DNA of 64,000 bases from Hominisplanchenecus murintestinalis (lineage in GTDB: Bacteria; Bacillota; Clostridia; Lachnospirales; Lachnospiraceae), in the NCBI GenBank assembly GCA_004793585.1, contig SRZB01000006.1:36463-100462 (forward strand), read 5' to 3'. Shown piece after piece: positions 34,841-43,739 of this stretch. Both the position numbers and the translations under genes were made by a program. The stretch's first letter is position 1. The number at the start of each line of letters is the position of its first letter. Below the pieces are notes generated by a model. That model searched no databases and had not been told where the DNA came from. It saw only the letters and a list, made by a program, of their open reading frames with translations.

Positions 34841-35878
34841 TTAAATAAATTTCTTTTCCTTTGACACCTGAATCAATGTTTCACAAAGCTTTGCAAAACC
34901 TATTCCCATTGCTGCGGCTTCCTGCGGTAACAGGCTGGTAGGCGTCATCCCCGGCAATGTATTTGCTTCCAGGCAGAACATCTTCCCGTCCTCATCCATC
35001 AAAAAGTCTATGCGTCCATAACTCTCCAGACGCAGCGCCTCATATGCCCTGACTGCATATTCCTGCATTTTCTCTGTCTGCTCTTCTGACAGACAGGCCG
35101 GACAGGTTTCTATCGTGCTCCCGGGTTCATATTTGTTCTTATAATCATAAAATCCCTCAAGAGGGGCGATTTCAATAATTGGATAGGGCTTTCCGTCCAC
35201 AACGCCTACCGAAAATTCCCGTCCTCTGATATACGTTTCCAGTACCACCTGGGGCTCATATGTAAACGCTTCCTCCAGGGCATCTGCAAAAGCTGCCTCA
35301 TCCTCTGTGATGTAAACCCCTACGCTGGAACCACCGCAGCAGGTCTTTACCACGCACGGGAAAGCCATGCCGTACTCCTCTGCCGTTTTCCGTGGTTCAC
35401 TCCGATGTATCAGAACACTTTCCGGGGTCGGAATCCCGTTTTCGCGGAAAATCTGCTTCGAAAGCCCTTTATCCATCGCAAGCGCGCTTCCCAGATAACC
35501 GCTCCCCGTGTAATGGATGCCAAACAAATCAAATGCCGCCTGTACCTTTCCATTCTCACCGTTTTCGCCATGCAAAGCCATAAACACCATATCTGCCTCT
35601 TTACACAGCGCAAGCACCCGGGGACCAAAAAACTCCCGCCCTGCAGAAACAGATGCCTCCACCCGGCTGTCAAAACTCCTTATGTAAGCGGCAGCAGCCG
35701 CTATATCATATTCTTCTGTAAATGCCTCGTCAACATCCGCACCCTCCAGGCCAAAATACACATCCAGCAGGATAGCCCTGTGCCCTTTTGCCCGCAGCGC
35801 CTCACAGACTTTTGTGCCTGACACGACAGAAATTTCCCGCTCTGTGCTGATGCCGCCCGCCAAAACCACTATTTTCAT
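34841..35878 (-). CDS. ddl: D-alanine-D-alanine ligase
   Basis: 345 residues, ATP-grasp. N-terminal VLAGGISTEREISVVSG, ALHGENGENGKVQ, ATP-binding FPCVVKTCCGGSSVGVYI, and metal-binding C-terminus YGRIDFLMDEDGKMFCLEANTLPGMTPTSL split around residue 300. It makes the D-Ala-D-Ala used by MurF next door. The pentapeptide-fitting Tyr/Ser region looks like a D-Ala ligase rather than a D-Ala-D-Lac (vancomycin-resistance) enzyme, but specificity was not modelled. Confidence 0.95.
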   Translation of the reverse strand: MKIVVLAGGISTEREISVVSGTKVCEALRAKGHRAILLDVYFGLEGADVDEAFTEEYDIAAAAAYIRSFDSRVEASVSAGREFFGPRVLALCKEADMVFMALHGENGENGKVQAAFDLFGIHYTGSGYLGSALAMDKGLSKQIFRENGIPTPESVLIHRSEPRKTAEEYGMAFPCVVKTCCGGSSVGVYITEDEAAFADALEEAFTYEPQVVLETYIRGREFSVGVVDGKPYPIIEIAPLEGFYDYKNKYEPGSTIETCPACLSEEQTEKMQEYAVRAYEALRLESYGRIDFLMDEDGKMFCLEANTLPGMTPTSLLPQEAAAMGIGFAKLCETLIQVSKEKKFI

Positions 35879-35890
35879 AAGCCCCTCCTT

Positions 35891-37432
35891 CTATAAATCC
35901 ACCGTCGGTATATCGTCCTCCTGAGACTGTTCCTCCTCTTTTTCCGATTCGGACTGCTGCTGATCGGTGACGTCCTCTCCCTTGTCATTAATTACTCTTG
36001 TTTCCGCAGGCTGCGGAATATTGCTGACTCCTGCTCCCTGGTTTGAAGCCCCGCCATAGCAGATGACCGGGTCGCCCACAGAGATATTATTGAAAATAAT
36101 TTTTGCCTGCTCCCAGGGCGTATTGATACATCCGTGAGAACCGTCCGTCTTGTAGATATTTCCTCCATAAGTATTCCTCCACTTGGAGTCATGGATTCCT
36201 ACGCCCTCAGAGAAAGGCATCCAAAAGTCTACGGGCGTCTTATAATCTTCCCCTTTCAGAACTGCTTTTTCCTCTTTATTATATATACAAAAAATCCCCT
36301 CGGGAGAACCATACTTCTTACTGGTATTTCCCGTTACAATCGGCGTATCTACCAAGAGCCGCCCATCCTTGTAAAACCACATACGCTGGTTTGTGTAATC
36401 AATCTCCACATACGTATCGCCAATATCGTTTCCGCCACTGCCATAAGTTCTGGCGGATTCCAGATAAAGCGGCGTCCTCTCCGCGGACTCTCCGCTTTTC
36501 AGTATCTCCAGAAGCTCCTCCACTTCTCCCGCTTCATCAATCTTCCATCCATATGTCTCATGTTTCACAGACACCGTCTCGCCCAGGCTGGTTGTAAACT
36601 CCATCTCATTTCCAAATGTATCATACTTATCCGACAAATCCGACATCCAGTCCGCGACCTTATTCCAGTTAAACTCCGCATTCAAATCATCATCCAGCGT
36701 CATCCAGTCACGAATTGTACTGTAATCCAAAACCTCCTCTGTATCTCCTACATGGTAGGTGACAGACATATTAAAATACTGATTTAACTTCTTTACGCGT
36801 TTACGGAGCTTTTTATTCTTATGTGTTACCTTCGGTTTTACATAGCAGTCCTCTACATCCAAATCTACCGCCGTCTCCCCGGCATCCACTGCCTTTTTCA
36901 CTGCCTCATAGACCTTATCGGCATCCAGTTTCGTTCCCTGTACCTCCGGCTCAATCTCATATCCCGAAGATGTTTCCTTAATCTCTGCCTCCTTTGGCTC
37001 CTCCATATTCTCCGGTTTCAGGCATTCCAGACTGTCCAGGGCAGTCTTCAGCATTTTTTCGTTATATGTCGTTTTTGCCGTCATCGTATAATCCGACGGA
37101 TTGAAACATGCCGAAAGCCAGACAAAGGAATTCTGTGTGTCTTTCAACTCCTGCACCGCCCCGTCAGAGACATAAGAGAAATCCATCAGGCCGCCGTCAA
37201 TATTCTCTGACTGTCCATTACGCAGCTTCAGAGACACCGTATAATCTGAGACATCCGCAGCAATCAGTTCCTCCGCTTCCTCCACGGTTTTCCCGGATAC
37301 ATCCATTCCGTTAATCACAGACCCCGGAAAAAAGCGGTTGTTAAAATAGACGCAGATTCCCAAATACACGGCAATCATCGTCAAAACCACTACGCTAAAT
37401 ACAAATAAAACTGTTTTCGTACCTCTGCTCAT
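35891..37432 (-). CDS. Membrane-anchored L,D-transpeptidase with PG-binding-4 domains
   Basis: 513 residues. One N-terminal membrane segment (about 7-29), two peptidoglycan-binding (PG_binding_4-like) domains roughly at 60-330, then YkuD at about 345-470 with catalytic Cys in GSHGCINTPWEQAK and His in GVGIHDSKW. An acidic, Gln/Ser/Glu-rich tail follows. It makes 3-3 cross-links or links proteins to the wall. First gene of a unit with ddl and murF (12-nt gaps), so D,D-precursor supply and L,D-cross-linking are transcribed together. Confidence 0.93.
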   Translation of the reverse strand: MSRGTKTVLFVFSVVVLTMIAVYLGICVYFNNRFFPGSVINGMDVSGKTVEEAEELIAADVSDYTVSLKLRNGQSENIDGGLMDFSYVSDGAVQELKDTQNSFVWLSACFNPSDYTMTAKTTYNEKMLKTALDSLECLKPENMEEPKEAEIKETSSGYEIEPEVQGTKLDADKVYEAVKKAVDAGETAVDLDVEDCYVKPKVTHKNKKLRKRVKKLNQYFNMSVTYHVGDTEEVLDYSTIRDWMTLDDDLNAEFNWNKVADWMSDLSDKYDTFGNEMEFTTSLGETVSVKHETYGWKIDEAGEVEELLEILKSGESAERTPLYLESARTYGSGGNDIGDTYVEIDYTNQRMWFYKDGRLLVDTPIVTGNTSKKYGSPEGIFCIYNKEEKAVLKGEDYKTPVDFWMPFSEGVGIHDSKWRNTYGGNIYKTDGSHGCINTPWEQAKIIFNNISVGDPVICYGGASNQGAGVSNIPQPAETRVINDKGEDVTDQQQSESEKEEEQSQEDDIPTVDL

Positions 37433-37535
37433 ACCCCTTATCCTTTGCTGTTCTAGTGCTATATTTATACTTTACCCTACTTTCACATTTTAACACGTAT
37501 TAGGGAAATGTAAATAAACGATTTGTAAATTCGTC

Positions 37536-38150
37536 TCATAGCAGTTTATCTTTCTCTGTGATTTTCTTCCGGATTCTCTGGAGCGCATTGTCAATGGCTT
37601 TCGCAGGCTTTCCCAGCGCCTCTCCAATCTCTTTATAATTCATGCCTTCCAGATATGCTTCCAGCACCTGCGTCTCAAACCCGCTCAGACGCTTCTTCAT
37701 TTCCCTGTGCATCTGCTCCCTGTCCTCTCTGCCGATAACCAGTTCTTCGGGATTTATCTCTCTGGAATCAGGCAGTACATCTCTTAGAGGCACTTCATGC
37801 TCGCGTGAACTTATAGTACCGGAATACAGAGAAATATAGGAATTCAATGGAATATGTTTCTTTCTGGCAGAAGCTTCTACCGCCGTATACATCTGGCGTG
37901 AAATACACAAATCAGCAAAGCCTCCAAAGGAGGCTTCTTTTTCTGCATTATAGTCGCGCACTGCCTTAAAAAGCCCTATCATCCCTTCCTGAATCAAATC
38001 GTCTCCATCGCCGCCTATGAGATAAAGCGCCCTGGCTTTCCTGCGCACCAGATTCTTATATTTTTCCATCAGATAATCCATGATTTCCGGTTCTCCCCGT
38101 TTCATCATAGCTATCAATTCTTCGTCTGAATACCCTTCGTATCCTCCCAT
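37536..38150 (-). CDS. sigH: Sporulation/stationary-phase sigma factor SigH
   Basis: 204 residues, sigma-70 group. Region 2: DDLIQEGMIGLFKAVRDYN and the 2.4-like FADLCISRQMYTAVEASARKKHIPLNSYISL. Region 4 HTH: LEGMNYKEIGEALGKPAKAIDNALQRIRKKI. Position after cysS-mrnC-rlmB is the conserved place of sigH in Firmicutes. In Bacillus a NYN-domain gene (yacP/rae1) sits between rlmB and sigH; it is absent here. Its presence suggests a spore-forming ancestry. Confidence 0.92.
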   Translation of the reverse strand: MGGYEGYSDEELIAMMKRGEPEIMDYLMEKYKNLVRRKARALYLIGGDGDDLIQEGMIGLFKAVRDYNAEKEASFGGFADLCISRQMYTAVEASARKKHIPLNSYISLYSGTISSREHEVPLRDVLPDSREINPEELVIGREDREQMHREMKKRLSGFETQVLEAYLEGMNYKEIGEALGKPAKAIDNALQRIRKKITEKDKLL

Positions 38151-38179
38151 ATGCTCTCCTGTTTTTCAAGGTTTCCCGG

Positions 38180-38923
38180 TTATGCTCCCATTCTCTGGCG
38201 CACGATTTCCCAGGCAAGCACTCCTGCTGCGACAGACGCATTCAGTGAGTCAATATCGCCTTTCATCGGAATCGCAGCAGTAAAATCGCACTTCTCTTTC
38301 ACCAGCCTGCTTACCCCATTCCCCTCATTTCCGATTACCATCCCAATCGGCCCTTTCAGGTTTTGGCGGTACATCACTTCTCCGGACATGTCTGCACACA
38401 CAAACCAGATTCCCTTTTTCTTAAGCTCTTCTATCGTCTGTCCCAGATTTGTCACCTTTGCCACAGGCGTATAGTTCAACGCCCCGGCCGACGTCTTCGC
38501 CACCGTAGCAGTCAGCCCGGCAGCACGTCTTTTCGGGATAACCACCCCATGCGCGCCTGCCAGGTTTGCAGTACGGATAATTGCCCCCAGGTTATGGGGG
38601 TCTTCAATATTATCCAGCAGGAAAATAAACGGCGGCTCTCCTTTTTTTTCTGCCAGAGCCAGAATATCCTCCACCTGGGCATATTCATAAGCCGCCGCAA
38701 AAGCAATCACCCCCTGATGCTTCCCTGTTTCGGAAATCTGATCCAAACGCTCTTTTGCCACATAATTGATAATCGTATCGTGCTTTTTCGCTTCCCTGGT
38801 AATCGAGAGAACGGGCCCGTCCTGGCACCCGTCCAGAACAAACAGCTTGTCAATCGGTTTCCCGGCACGAAATGCTTCCAGCACTGCATTTCTTCCCTCT
38901 ATCGTTAATTCTTCGTACCTCAT
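38180..38923 (-). CDS. rlmB: 23S rRNA (guanosine-2'-O-)-methyltransferase RlmB
   Basis: 247 residues, SPOUT fold. N-terminal substrate-binding domain (ELTIEGRNAVLEAFRAGKP), then motif 1 LLDNIEDPHNLGAIIRTA, motif 2 GMVIGNEGNGVSRL, motif 3 AAIPMKGDIDSLNASVAAGV with the knotted SAM site. Methylates a 23S rRNA guanosine in the peptidyl-transferase region. It starts 4 nt inside the mrnC end. Confidence 0.92.
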   Translation of the reverse strand: MRYEELTIEGRNAVLEAFRAGKPIDKLFVLDGCQDGPVLSITREAKKHDTIINYVAKERLDQISETGKHQGVIAFAAAYEYAQVEDILALAEKKGEPPFIFLLDNIEDPHNLGAIIRTANLAGAHGVVIPKRRAAGLTATVAKTSAGALNYTPVAKVTNLGQTIEELKKKGIWFVCADMSGEVMYRQNLKGPIGMVIGNEGNGVSRLVKEKCDFTAAIPMKGDIDSLNASVAAGVLAWEIVRQRMGA

Positions 38924-39360
38924 TCCTGTTCTCCTTTATCCAGTCCTGCTTTCACTAAATCAATCAGACGGCTCATATCCTCTTTTAAATACAGATAGCC
39001 CATAAGCGCCTCGAATCCCGTTGCCTTCCGATAATCCAGCATCGTAGCGTTCTTCGCCATTGTATAGGATTTGGCATTGCGTCCTCTTTTATAGATAGCA
39101 TGTTCTTCCTCTGTCAGCATGGGAAGCAGGCGCTCTATCATCTCTGCCTGCGCCGACGCCTTCACCAGCGCGCTGGCTCTCTTGTGCATTTTTTCCGGAC
39201 GGCTGTTGCCCTGTTTGACAATCAGCGTCCTGATTATCAAATCATAGATAGCATCCCCGATATAAGCCAGAGTCAGCGGCGAATACGTGCGCAAATCCAC
39301 ATCCCGCAGCCCGAACGCGTCCCGCAGGTATTCCGTCATGAATGTTACGCCTTCTTCCAT
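38920..39360 (-). CDS. mrnC: Mini-ribonuclease III
   Basis: 146 residues at most; an internal ATG seven codons later (39337-39339) is an equally good start. RNase III catalytic fold without a dsRNA-binding domain: LTLAYIGDAIYDLIIRTLIV, then HKRASALVKASAQ and ALMGYLYLKEDMSRL. Matures 23S rRNA. It overlaps cysS by 16 nt and rlmB by 4 nt. Confidence 0.9.
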   Translation of the reverse strand: MEEGVTFMTEYLRDAFGLRDVDLRTYSPLTLAYIGDAIYDLIIRTLIVKQGNSRPEKMHKRASALVKASAQAEMIERLLPMLTEEEHAIYKRGRNAKSYTMAKNATMLDYRKATGFEALMGYLYLKEDMSRLIDLVKAGLDKGEQE

Positions 39361-40751
39361 TTCACACCTTCCCTGGTATCTTCCAGGATAATACCCTGTG
39401 CCAGCAGCGTATCGCGGATTTCATCTGCCCGGGCAAAATCTTTTGCTTTCCTTGCAGCCTGGCGTTCTTCTATCAGCTTTTCTACATCTTCCGCCAAAAT
39501 CTCTTTTTCTTTCTCCAGAATCAGCCCTAAAATATCTGCAAGCTTTAAAAGTTCTCTATATACTACTTCCACGTATGCTTTCGTACTCTGCTGTGTTACA
39601 TTCGCATTCGCAAAACGCACCAGCTCAAAAACCGCCGAAATCGCGTCTGCAGTGTTAAAGTCATCATCCATCGCCGCGTCAAACTTCTCTGCAAAACTGC
39701 CTGCTTCCTGCAGCCCCGCCTTCTCTTCGGCCGCCAGCTCTTCTCCCTGTGCACCCGCAAGCAAATCGCGCAGATGTTCCGCCGCATTCATGATACGCTC
39801 CAGCCCGTTTTTGGACGCCTCCATCAACTCCTTGCTGAAATTCAGCGGGCTTCTATAGTGGGCGCTCAGCATAAAGAACCGCAGCACCTGAAGATCATAC
39901 TGCTCGCTGATGTCCCGCACGGTAAAGAAGTTCCCAAGCGATTTTGACATCTTCCTATTATCAATATTCAAAAATGCATTGTGCAGCCAGTATTTCGCAA
40001 ACGGCACGCCATTGCAGCACTCGCTCTGGGCAATCTCATTTTCATGATGAGGAAATACTAAGTCTTCGCCTCCCGCATGGATATCAATCTCCGCCCCCAG
40101 GTACTTTTTCGCCATAACAGAACACTCAATATGCCAGCCCGGACGCCCGTCGCTCCAGGGCGATTTCCAGAAAGGCTCGCCCTCCTTTTTCGGCTTCCAG
40201 AGCACAAAATCAAGCGCATCCTCTTTCTGGTTTTCCCCCGATACCAGCAAGGTACGGTTTCCTGAACGCAAATCATCCAGATTCTTATGTGAAAGCTTTC
40301 CATATTCCGCAAACTTCCTGGTGCGGAAATAAACTGTCCCGTCCACATCATAAGCGTAACCCTTTTCAATCAGAGTCGAAATCATGTCCAGCATCCCGTC
40401 AATCTCCCGGGTAGCCAGCGGATGCGTCGTTGCCGGCCTCACATTCATACCCTCCATGTCTTTTTTACATTCTGCAATATAACGGGTAGAAATCTCCTCA
40501 GCTGTCACTCCTTCTTCTATAGATTTTGCGATAATCTTATCGTCTACATCCGTAAAGTTCGAGACATAGTTCACTTCATACCCTTTATGCTCCATATAAC
40601 GGCGCACCGTATCAAATACAATCATCGGACGGGCATTCCCAATGTGTATCAGATTATAAACCGTTGGCCCACACACATACATCGTAACTTTCCCGGGCTG
40701 CAGCGGCACAAAATCCTCCTTCTGTTTTGTCAATGTATTATATACTTTCAT
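39345..40751 (-). CDS. cysS: Cysteinyl-tRNA synthetase
   Basis: 468 residues. Class I signature HIGNARP near residue 37 and KMSKSLGN near residue 268; zinc-binding Cys/His including MYVCGPTVY, HIECSVMA and HAGGEDLVFPHHENE. C-terminal anticodon domain from about residue 330. Own promoter with a short leader; no T-box was found. Confidence 0.96.
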   Translation of the reverse strand: MKVYNTLTKQKEDFVPLQPGKVTMYVCGPTVYNLIHIGNARPMIVFDTVRRYMEHKGYEVNYVSNFTDVDDKIIAKSIEEGVTAEEISTRYIAECKKDMEGMNVRPATTHPLATREIDGMLDMISTLIEKGYAYDVDGTVYFRTRKFAEYGKLSHKNLDDLRSGNRTLLVSGENQKEDALDFVLWKPKKEGEPFWKSPWSDGRPGWHIECSVMAKKYLGAEIDIHAGGEDLVFPHHENEIAQSECCNGVPFAKYWLHNAFLNIDNRKMSKSLGNFFTVRDISEQYDLQVLRFFMLSAHYRSPLNFSKELMEASKNGLERIMNAAEHLRDLLAGAQGEELAAEEKAGLQEAGSFAEKFDAAMDDDFNTADAISAVFELVRFANANVTQQSTKAYVEVVYRELLKLADILGLILEKEKEILAEDVEKLIEERQAARKAKDFARADEIRDTLLAQGIILEDTREGVKWKKA

Positions 40752-40783
40752 ATCCTTGTCCTTTCTTCCTCAATGTTCCTTTA

Positions 40784-40812
40784 AGTCTATGCAATTCCTG
40801 ACATTTTGTCAA
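40784..40812 (-). promoter_or_regulatory. cysS-mrnC-rlmB-sigH promoter
   Basis: Minus-strand TTGACA (40807-40812), 17 bp, TAGACT (40784-40789). The leader is about 35 nt, too short for a T-box. A 7-bp hairpin GCAGCAA/TTGCTGC (40822-40842) lies just upstream without a clear role. Confidence 0.72.
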
Positions 40813-40911
40813 CTATAATAAGCAGCAATTCTGTGTTGCTGCCCTTATCCGTTTTGCATAGCCAACTGGCTGCGCTGCCATCGCTATACAGAGTACACAT
40901 CGAACTTTCTA

Positions 40912-40940
40912 TTGACTTTTCTCTATATTTCCTGTAATAT
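40912..40940 (+). promoter_or_regulatory. Promoter of the NlpC/P60 wall protein
   Basis: -35 TTGACT (40912-40917), 17 bp, -10 TAATAT (40935-40940), about 80 bp before the ATG. The sequence from 40850 to 40910 holds no feature that I recognise. A GC-rich CGCCC/GGGCG hairpin sits just before the ribosome site AAGGAG. Confidence 0.65.
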
Positions 40941-41021
40941 TTATGTTGATGTAATATTTTTGTAATGTTTTAGTAACTGTTCGCCCCCGACCGGGCGGCA
41001 GCACAATATCAAGGAGTATAT

Positions 41022-42899
41022 ATGAAAAAAAGGGGAATCATCGCCCTCTTCCTTGCAGGCGCCCTCACCACCTCCCTTCCCGGGATGGATGTCGGCGCTG
41101 CATGGAAAAGTGACGCAAACGGCAGGTATTTTACCCAAAAGGCCAGTCCCGGCTATGCCGTCGGCTGGAAGAAGATTGGAAAATACCACTATTATTTCAA
41201 TACAGACAAGTACGCCGCTGTCGGCTGGAAACTGATAAAGAATGACTGGTATTATTTTAACGCCAAAGGCAGGATGCTTTCCGGTATCTGGATTGACGAC
41301 TCTTACTTGGGCGCCGACGGGAAAATGGTTAAAAACACCGTCATTGACGGTATCCGGATTGATGAAAACGGAAACCGTATAACTGACAATCCGACAGAAA
41401 GCACCACAGCAGGCACTACATCGTCAAAAGCGTTAAAGAATACCTGGGTTTTAAGGGACGGAAATAAGTATTATTATGATTACCGCGGAAAACTTGCTGC
41501 GGGGTTTTTTACTATCAAGGACGCTACGTACTATTTTGATCCCGACACAGGTATCCTCCAATCAGGGGTAGTCAAAGTCGGCAAAAAATATTATTACTTT
41601 GATCCCGATACAGGCGTCCAGAAAACAGGATACATCGTGCTAAAGGACGGTACGGGATATTATTTCAGCCCTAAAACAAAAGCTGCCTATAAAGGCTGGC
41701 ACAAAATAGGAAAAAAGTATTATTATTTCAATTCTAAAGGCGTCCTGCAGCGCAACAAATGGATTAGCAAAAAATATTATGTGGATCACCTGGGACGAAG
41801 ATGCAAGGGCTGGCTCACGTTAAACAACAAAACATACTATCTGAATCCCAAAACCGGAATCCGCACAAAGGGGCTTACGCGCATCGGAAACGATACTTAT
41901 TATTTTAAGACAAACGGCGTCATGCTTCAGAATCAGTGGAAAAAGAACCGCTTTTTCCAGGCTGACGGAAAAATGGCTGTCAAGACATGGGTGAATAACC
42001 AGTATGTAAACGCGAACGGACGTATCACAAAGACAAAAAGCGCAGGCTTTTTCACTGAAAAAAAGAAAACTTATTACATACGGGCAAACCTTACGATGGC
42101 AAAAAACTGCTGGGAACTCATAAACAACAAGTGGTACTTCTTCAAATCTAACGGCGTTCTTTTAAAAAATGCCTGGAAAGACAACTACTATGTAGATGCA
42201 GACGGTGTCCGCGTTCTCGACCGCTTTTATACCATCAATAAGGTGACCTATCTTTTCCTGCCGGACGGAACTCTGGCGAAAGGATTTGCTGATTACAAAG
42301 AAAACCGTTATTATCTTGACCCTGTAAGCGGCGCGATGAAGACCGGGTTCCAACTCATAAATGGGCTGAATTATTATTTCGATCCGTCAAACGGAGTTAT
42401 GGCCAGAAATACCGTATTGACGATTAATGACTCCGTTTACTCTTTTGACGCCAACGGAGCCGCTACCCTGGATGCCAGCGGTTATGCTATGGGACGCTCC
42501 ATAGCGGAATACGCACAGAAGTTTATCGGCTATCCTTACTCATACGGCGGCGCTACCGATTTGACAAAAGGCGTAGACTGCTCCGGATTTGTGAAGCTGG
42601 TATTCCAGCATTTTGGCATCAAGCTGCCCCGTACCTCCCAGGCACAGGCGCTTGGCCACAATTCCAAAGAGCCCGGCGGACCGTTTGCCCAGGTTAAATA
42701 TGTGTCAGAAAAGGAACTGTTGCCCGGGGACGTCATTGGCTATTATTACACTGCCCCTACCCATGTAGCCATCTACATTGGAAACGGCAAGGTTGTCCAT
42801 GCTTCAAACAGCCAGCCTTATCCTAAGGGCGGCATAAAGATATCTGATTACGATTTAGGAAATCCTAAGAATATCACAAGAATCATGCGTTACTGGTAA
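41022..42899 (+). CDS. Secreted wall-repeat protein with C-terminal NlpC/P60 endopeptidase
   Basis: 625 residues. Signal peptide of ~27 residues ending near DVGAAW. About twenty choline/glucan-binding-type repeats (residues 30-480; pattern GWxxIxxxxYYFNxxG, often FDPDTG). The final 130 residues are an NlpC/P60 domain: catalytic Cys in GVDCSGFVKLVF, His in APTHVAIYIGNG, and a third polar residue near VVHASNS. It should cut gamma-D-Glu-diamino-acid bonds in peptidoglycan. The repeat block resembles that of the L,D-transpeptidase at 13.3 kb, so both probably dock on the same wall polymer. Confidence 0.94.
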   Translation: MKKRGIIALFLAGALTTSLPGMDVGAAWKSDANGRYFTQKASPGYAVGWKKIGKYHYYFNTDKYAAVGWKLIKNDWYYFNAKGRMLSGIWIDDSYLGADGKMVKNTVIDGIRIDENGNRITDNPTESTTAGTTSSKALKNTWVLRDGNKYYYDYRGKLAAGFFTIKDATYYFDPDTGILQSGVVKVGKKYYYFDPDTGVQKTGYIVLKDGTGYYFSPKTKAAYKGWHKIGKKYYYFNSKGVLQRNKWISKKYYVDHLGRRCKGWLTLNNKTYYLNPKTGIRTKGLTRIGNDTYYFKTNGVMLQNQWKKNRFFQADGKMAVKTWVNNQYVNANGRITKTKSAGFFTEKKKTYYIRANLTMAKNCWELINNKWYFFKSNGVLLKNAWKDNYYVDADGVRVLDRFYTINKVTYLFLPDGTLAKGFADYKENRYYLDPVSGAMKTGFQLINGLNYYFDPSNGVMARNTVLTINDSVYSFDANGAATLDASGYAMGRSIAEYAQKFIGYPYSYGGATDLTKGVDCSGFVKLVFQHFGIKLPRTSQAQALGHNSKEPGGPFAQVKYVSEKELLPGDVIGYYYTAPTHVAIYIGNGKVVHASNSQPYPKGGIKISDYDLGNPKNITRIMRYW

Positions 42900-42905
42900 A
42901 ATAAA

Positions 42906-42938
42906 GCAGGAGAGGAACAATCAGCCTCTCCTGTTTTC
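42906..42938. terminator. Bidirectional terminator between the NlpC/P60 gene and dapB
   Basis: Stem CAGGAGAGG (42907-42915) / CCTCTCCTG (42925-42933). TTTTCGT follows on the plus strand and CTTTATTTT on the minus strand, so it can end both convergent units. Confidence 0.85.
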
Positions 42939-42961
42939 GTCTCTATAAAACCTTTTCAATT

Positions 42962-43720
42962 TTACCCATTTATCACATCGCTCATATCATAAAGCCCCGG
43001 CGCTTTGCCTGCCAGGAATTTTGCCGCCTGGATGGCTCCCTTGCCAAATACAGCCTTTGAATACGCTGTGTGGCTAAAGGTCACCACCTCGTCTGTCCCT
43101 GCGAAAATCACATCATGCTCTCCTACGATATTTCCGCCGCGCACTGCGGAAATACCAATTTCTTTCGCATCTCTCGCTTTTCTCTCCTGGCTTCGGTCAT
43201 ATTTGTAAACATACGCATTGTCAAGCGCCTCGTTTAAGCTGCCCGCCATCGCGAGCGCTGTGCCGCTGGGGGCGTCTACTTTATACTTGTGATGCTTCTC
43301 TACAATTTCCATATCAAACCCTGCCGGCGCAAATACCTTTGCCGCTTCTTTCAAAAGCTTCAGAAGCGTATTAACGCCCAGCGACATATTTGCCGAACGC
43401 AGAACCGCCACCTTCTCTGAGGTATCTTTTACCTTCTGAATCTGCTCTTCTGAAAGCCCTGTAGTGCATACGACTACAGGAAGCTTTCTCTCCACGCAGT
43501 AGTCCAGCAATGCCTCTTCTGCTTTCGGCGATGCGAAATCAATGACGGCGTCCGCCTCTACATGACATGCGCGGATATCTGTAAAGACCGGATAATCATT
43601 CTGTCTATTATCACAGATATCAATCCCGGCCACGATTTCTGCTTCGGGATCCTCTTTTACAAGCCCGGAAATCATCTGCCCCATATGGCCGTTACAGCCG
43701 TGCATTATGATTTTTATCAT
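42962..43720 (-). CDS. dapB: 4-hydroxy-tetrahydrodipicolinate reductase
   Basis: 252 residues. NAD(P)-binding N-terminus MHGCNGHMGQMISGL, catalytic pair in VEKHHKYKVDAPSGTALA, and C-terminal VTFSHTAYSKAVFGKGAI. Second step of the lysine/DAP branch after dapA, 19 nt downstream of it. Controlled by the lysine riboswitch ahead of dapA. Confidence 0.96.
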   Translation of the reverse strand: MIKIIMHGCNGHMGQMISGLVKEDPEAEIVAGIDICDNRQNDYPVFTDIRACHVEADAVIDFASPKAEEALLDYCVERKLPVVVCTTGLSEEQIQKVKDTSEKVAVLRSANMSLGVNTLLKLLKEAAKVFAPAGFDMEIVEKHHKYKVDAPSGTALAMAGSLNEALDNAYVYKYDRSQERKARDAKEIGISAVRGGNIVGEHDVIFAGTDEVVTFSHTAYSKAVFGKGAIQAAKFLAGKAPGLYDMSDVING

Positions 43721-43739
43721 CTCGTACTCCTCCTCAGCT

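Noticed and set aside
40822..40842. Hairpin GCAGCAA/TTGCTGC as a terminator
   Set aside because: No gene ends into it on either strand and the following T content is weak.
40752..40911. T-box leader for cysS
   Set aside because: The promoter lies about 35 nt before the coding start and no T-box sequence (AGGGTGGNACCGCG) is present.
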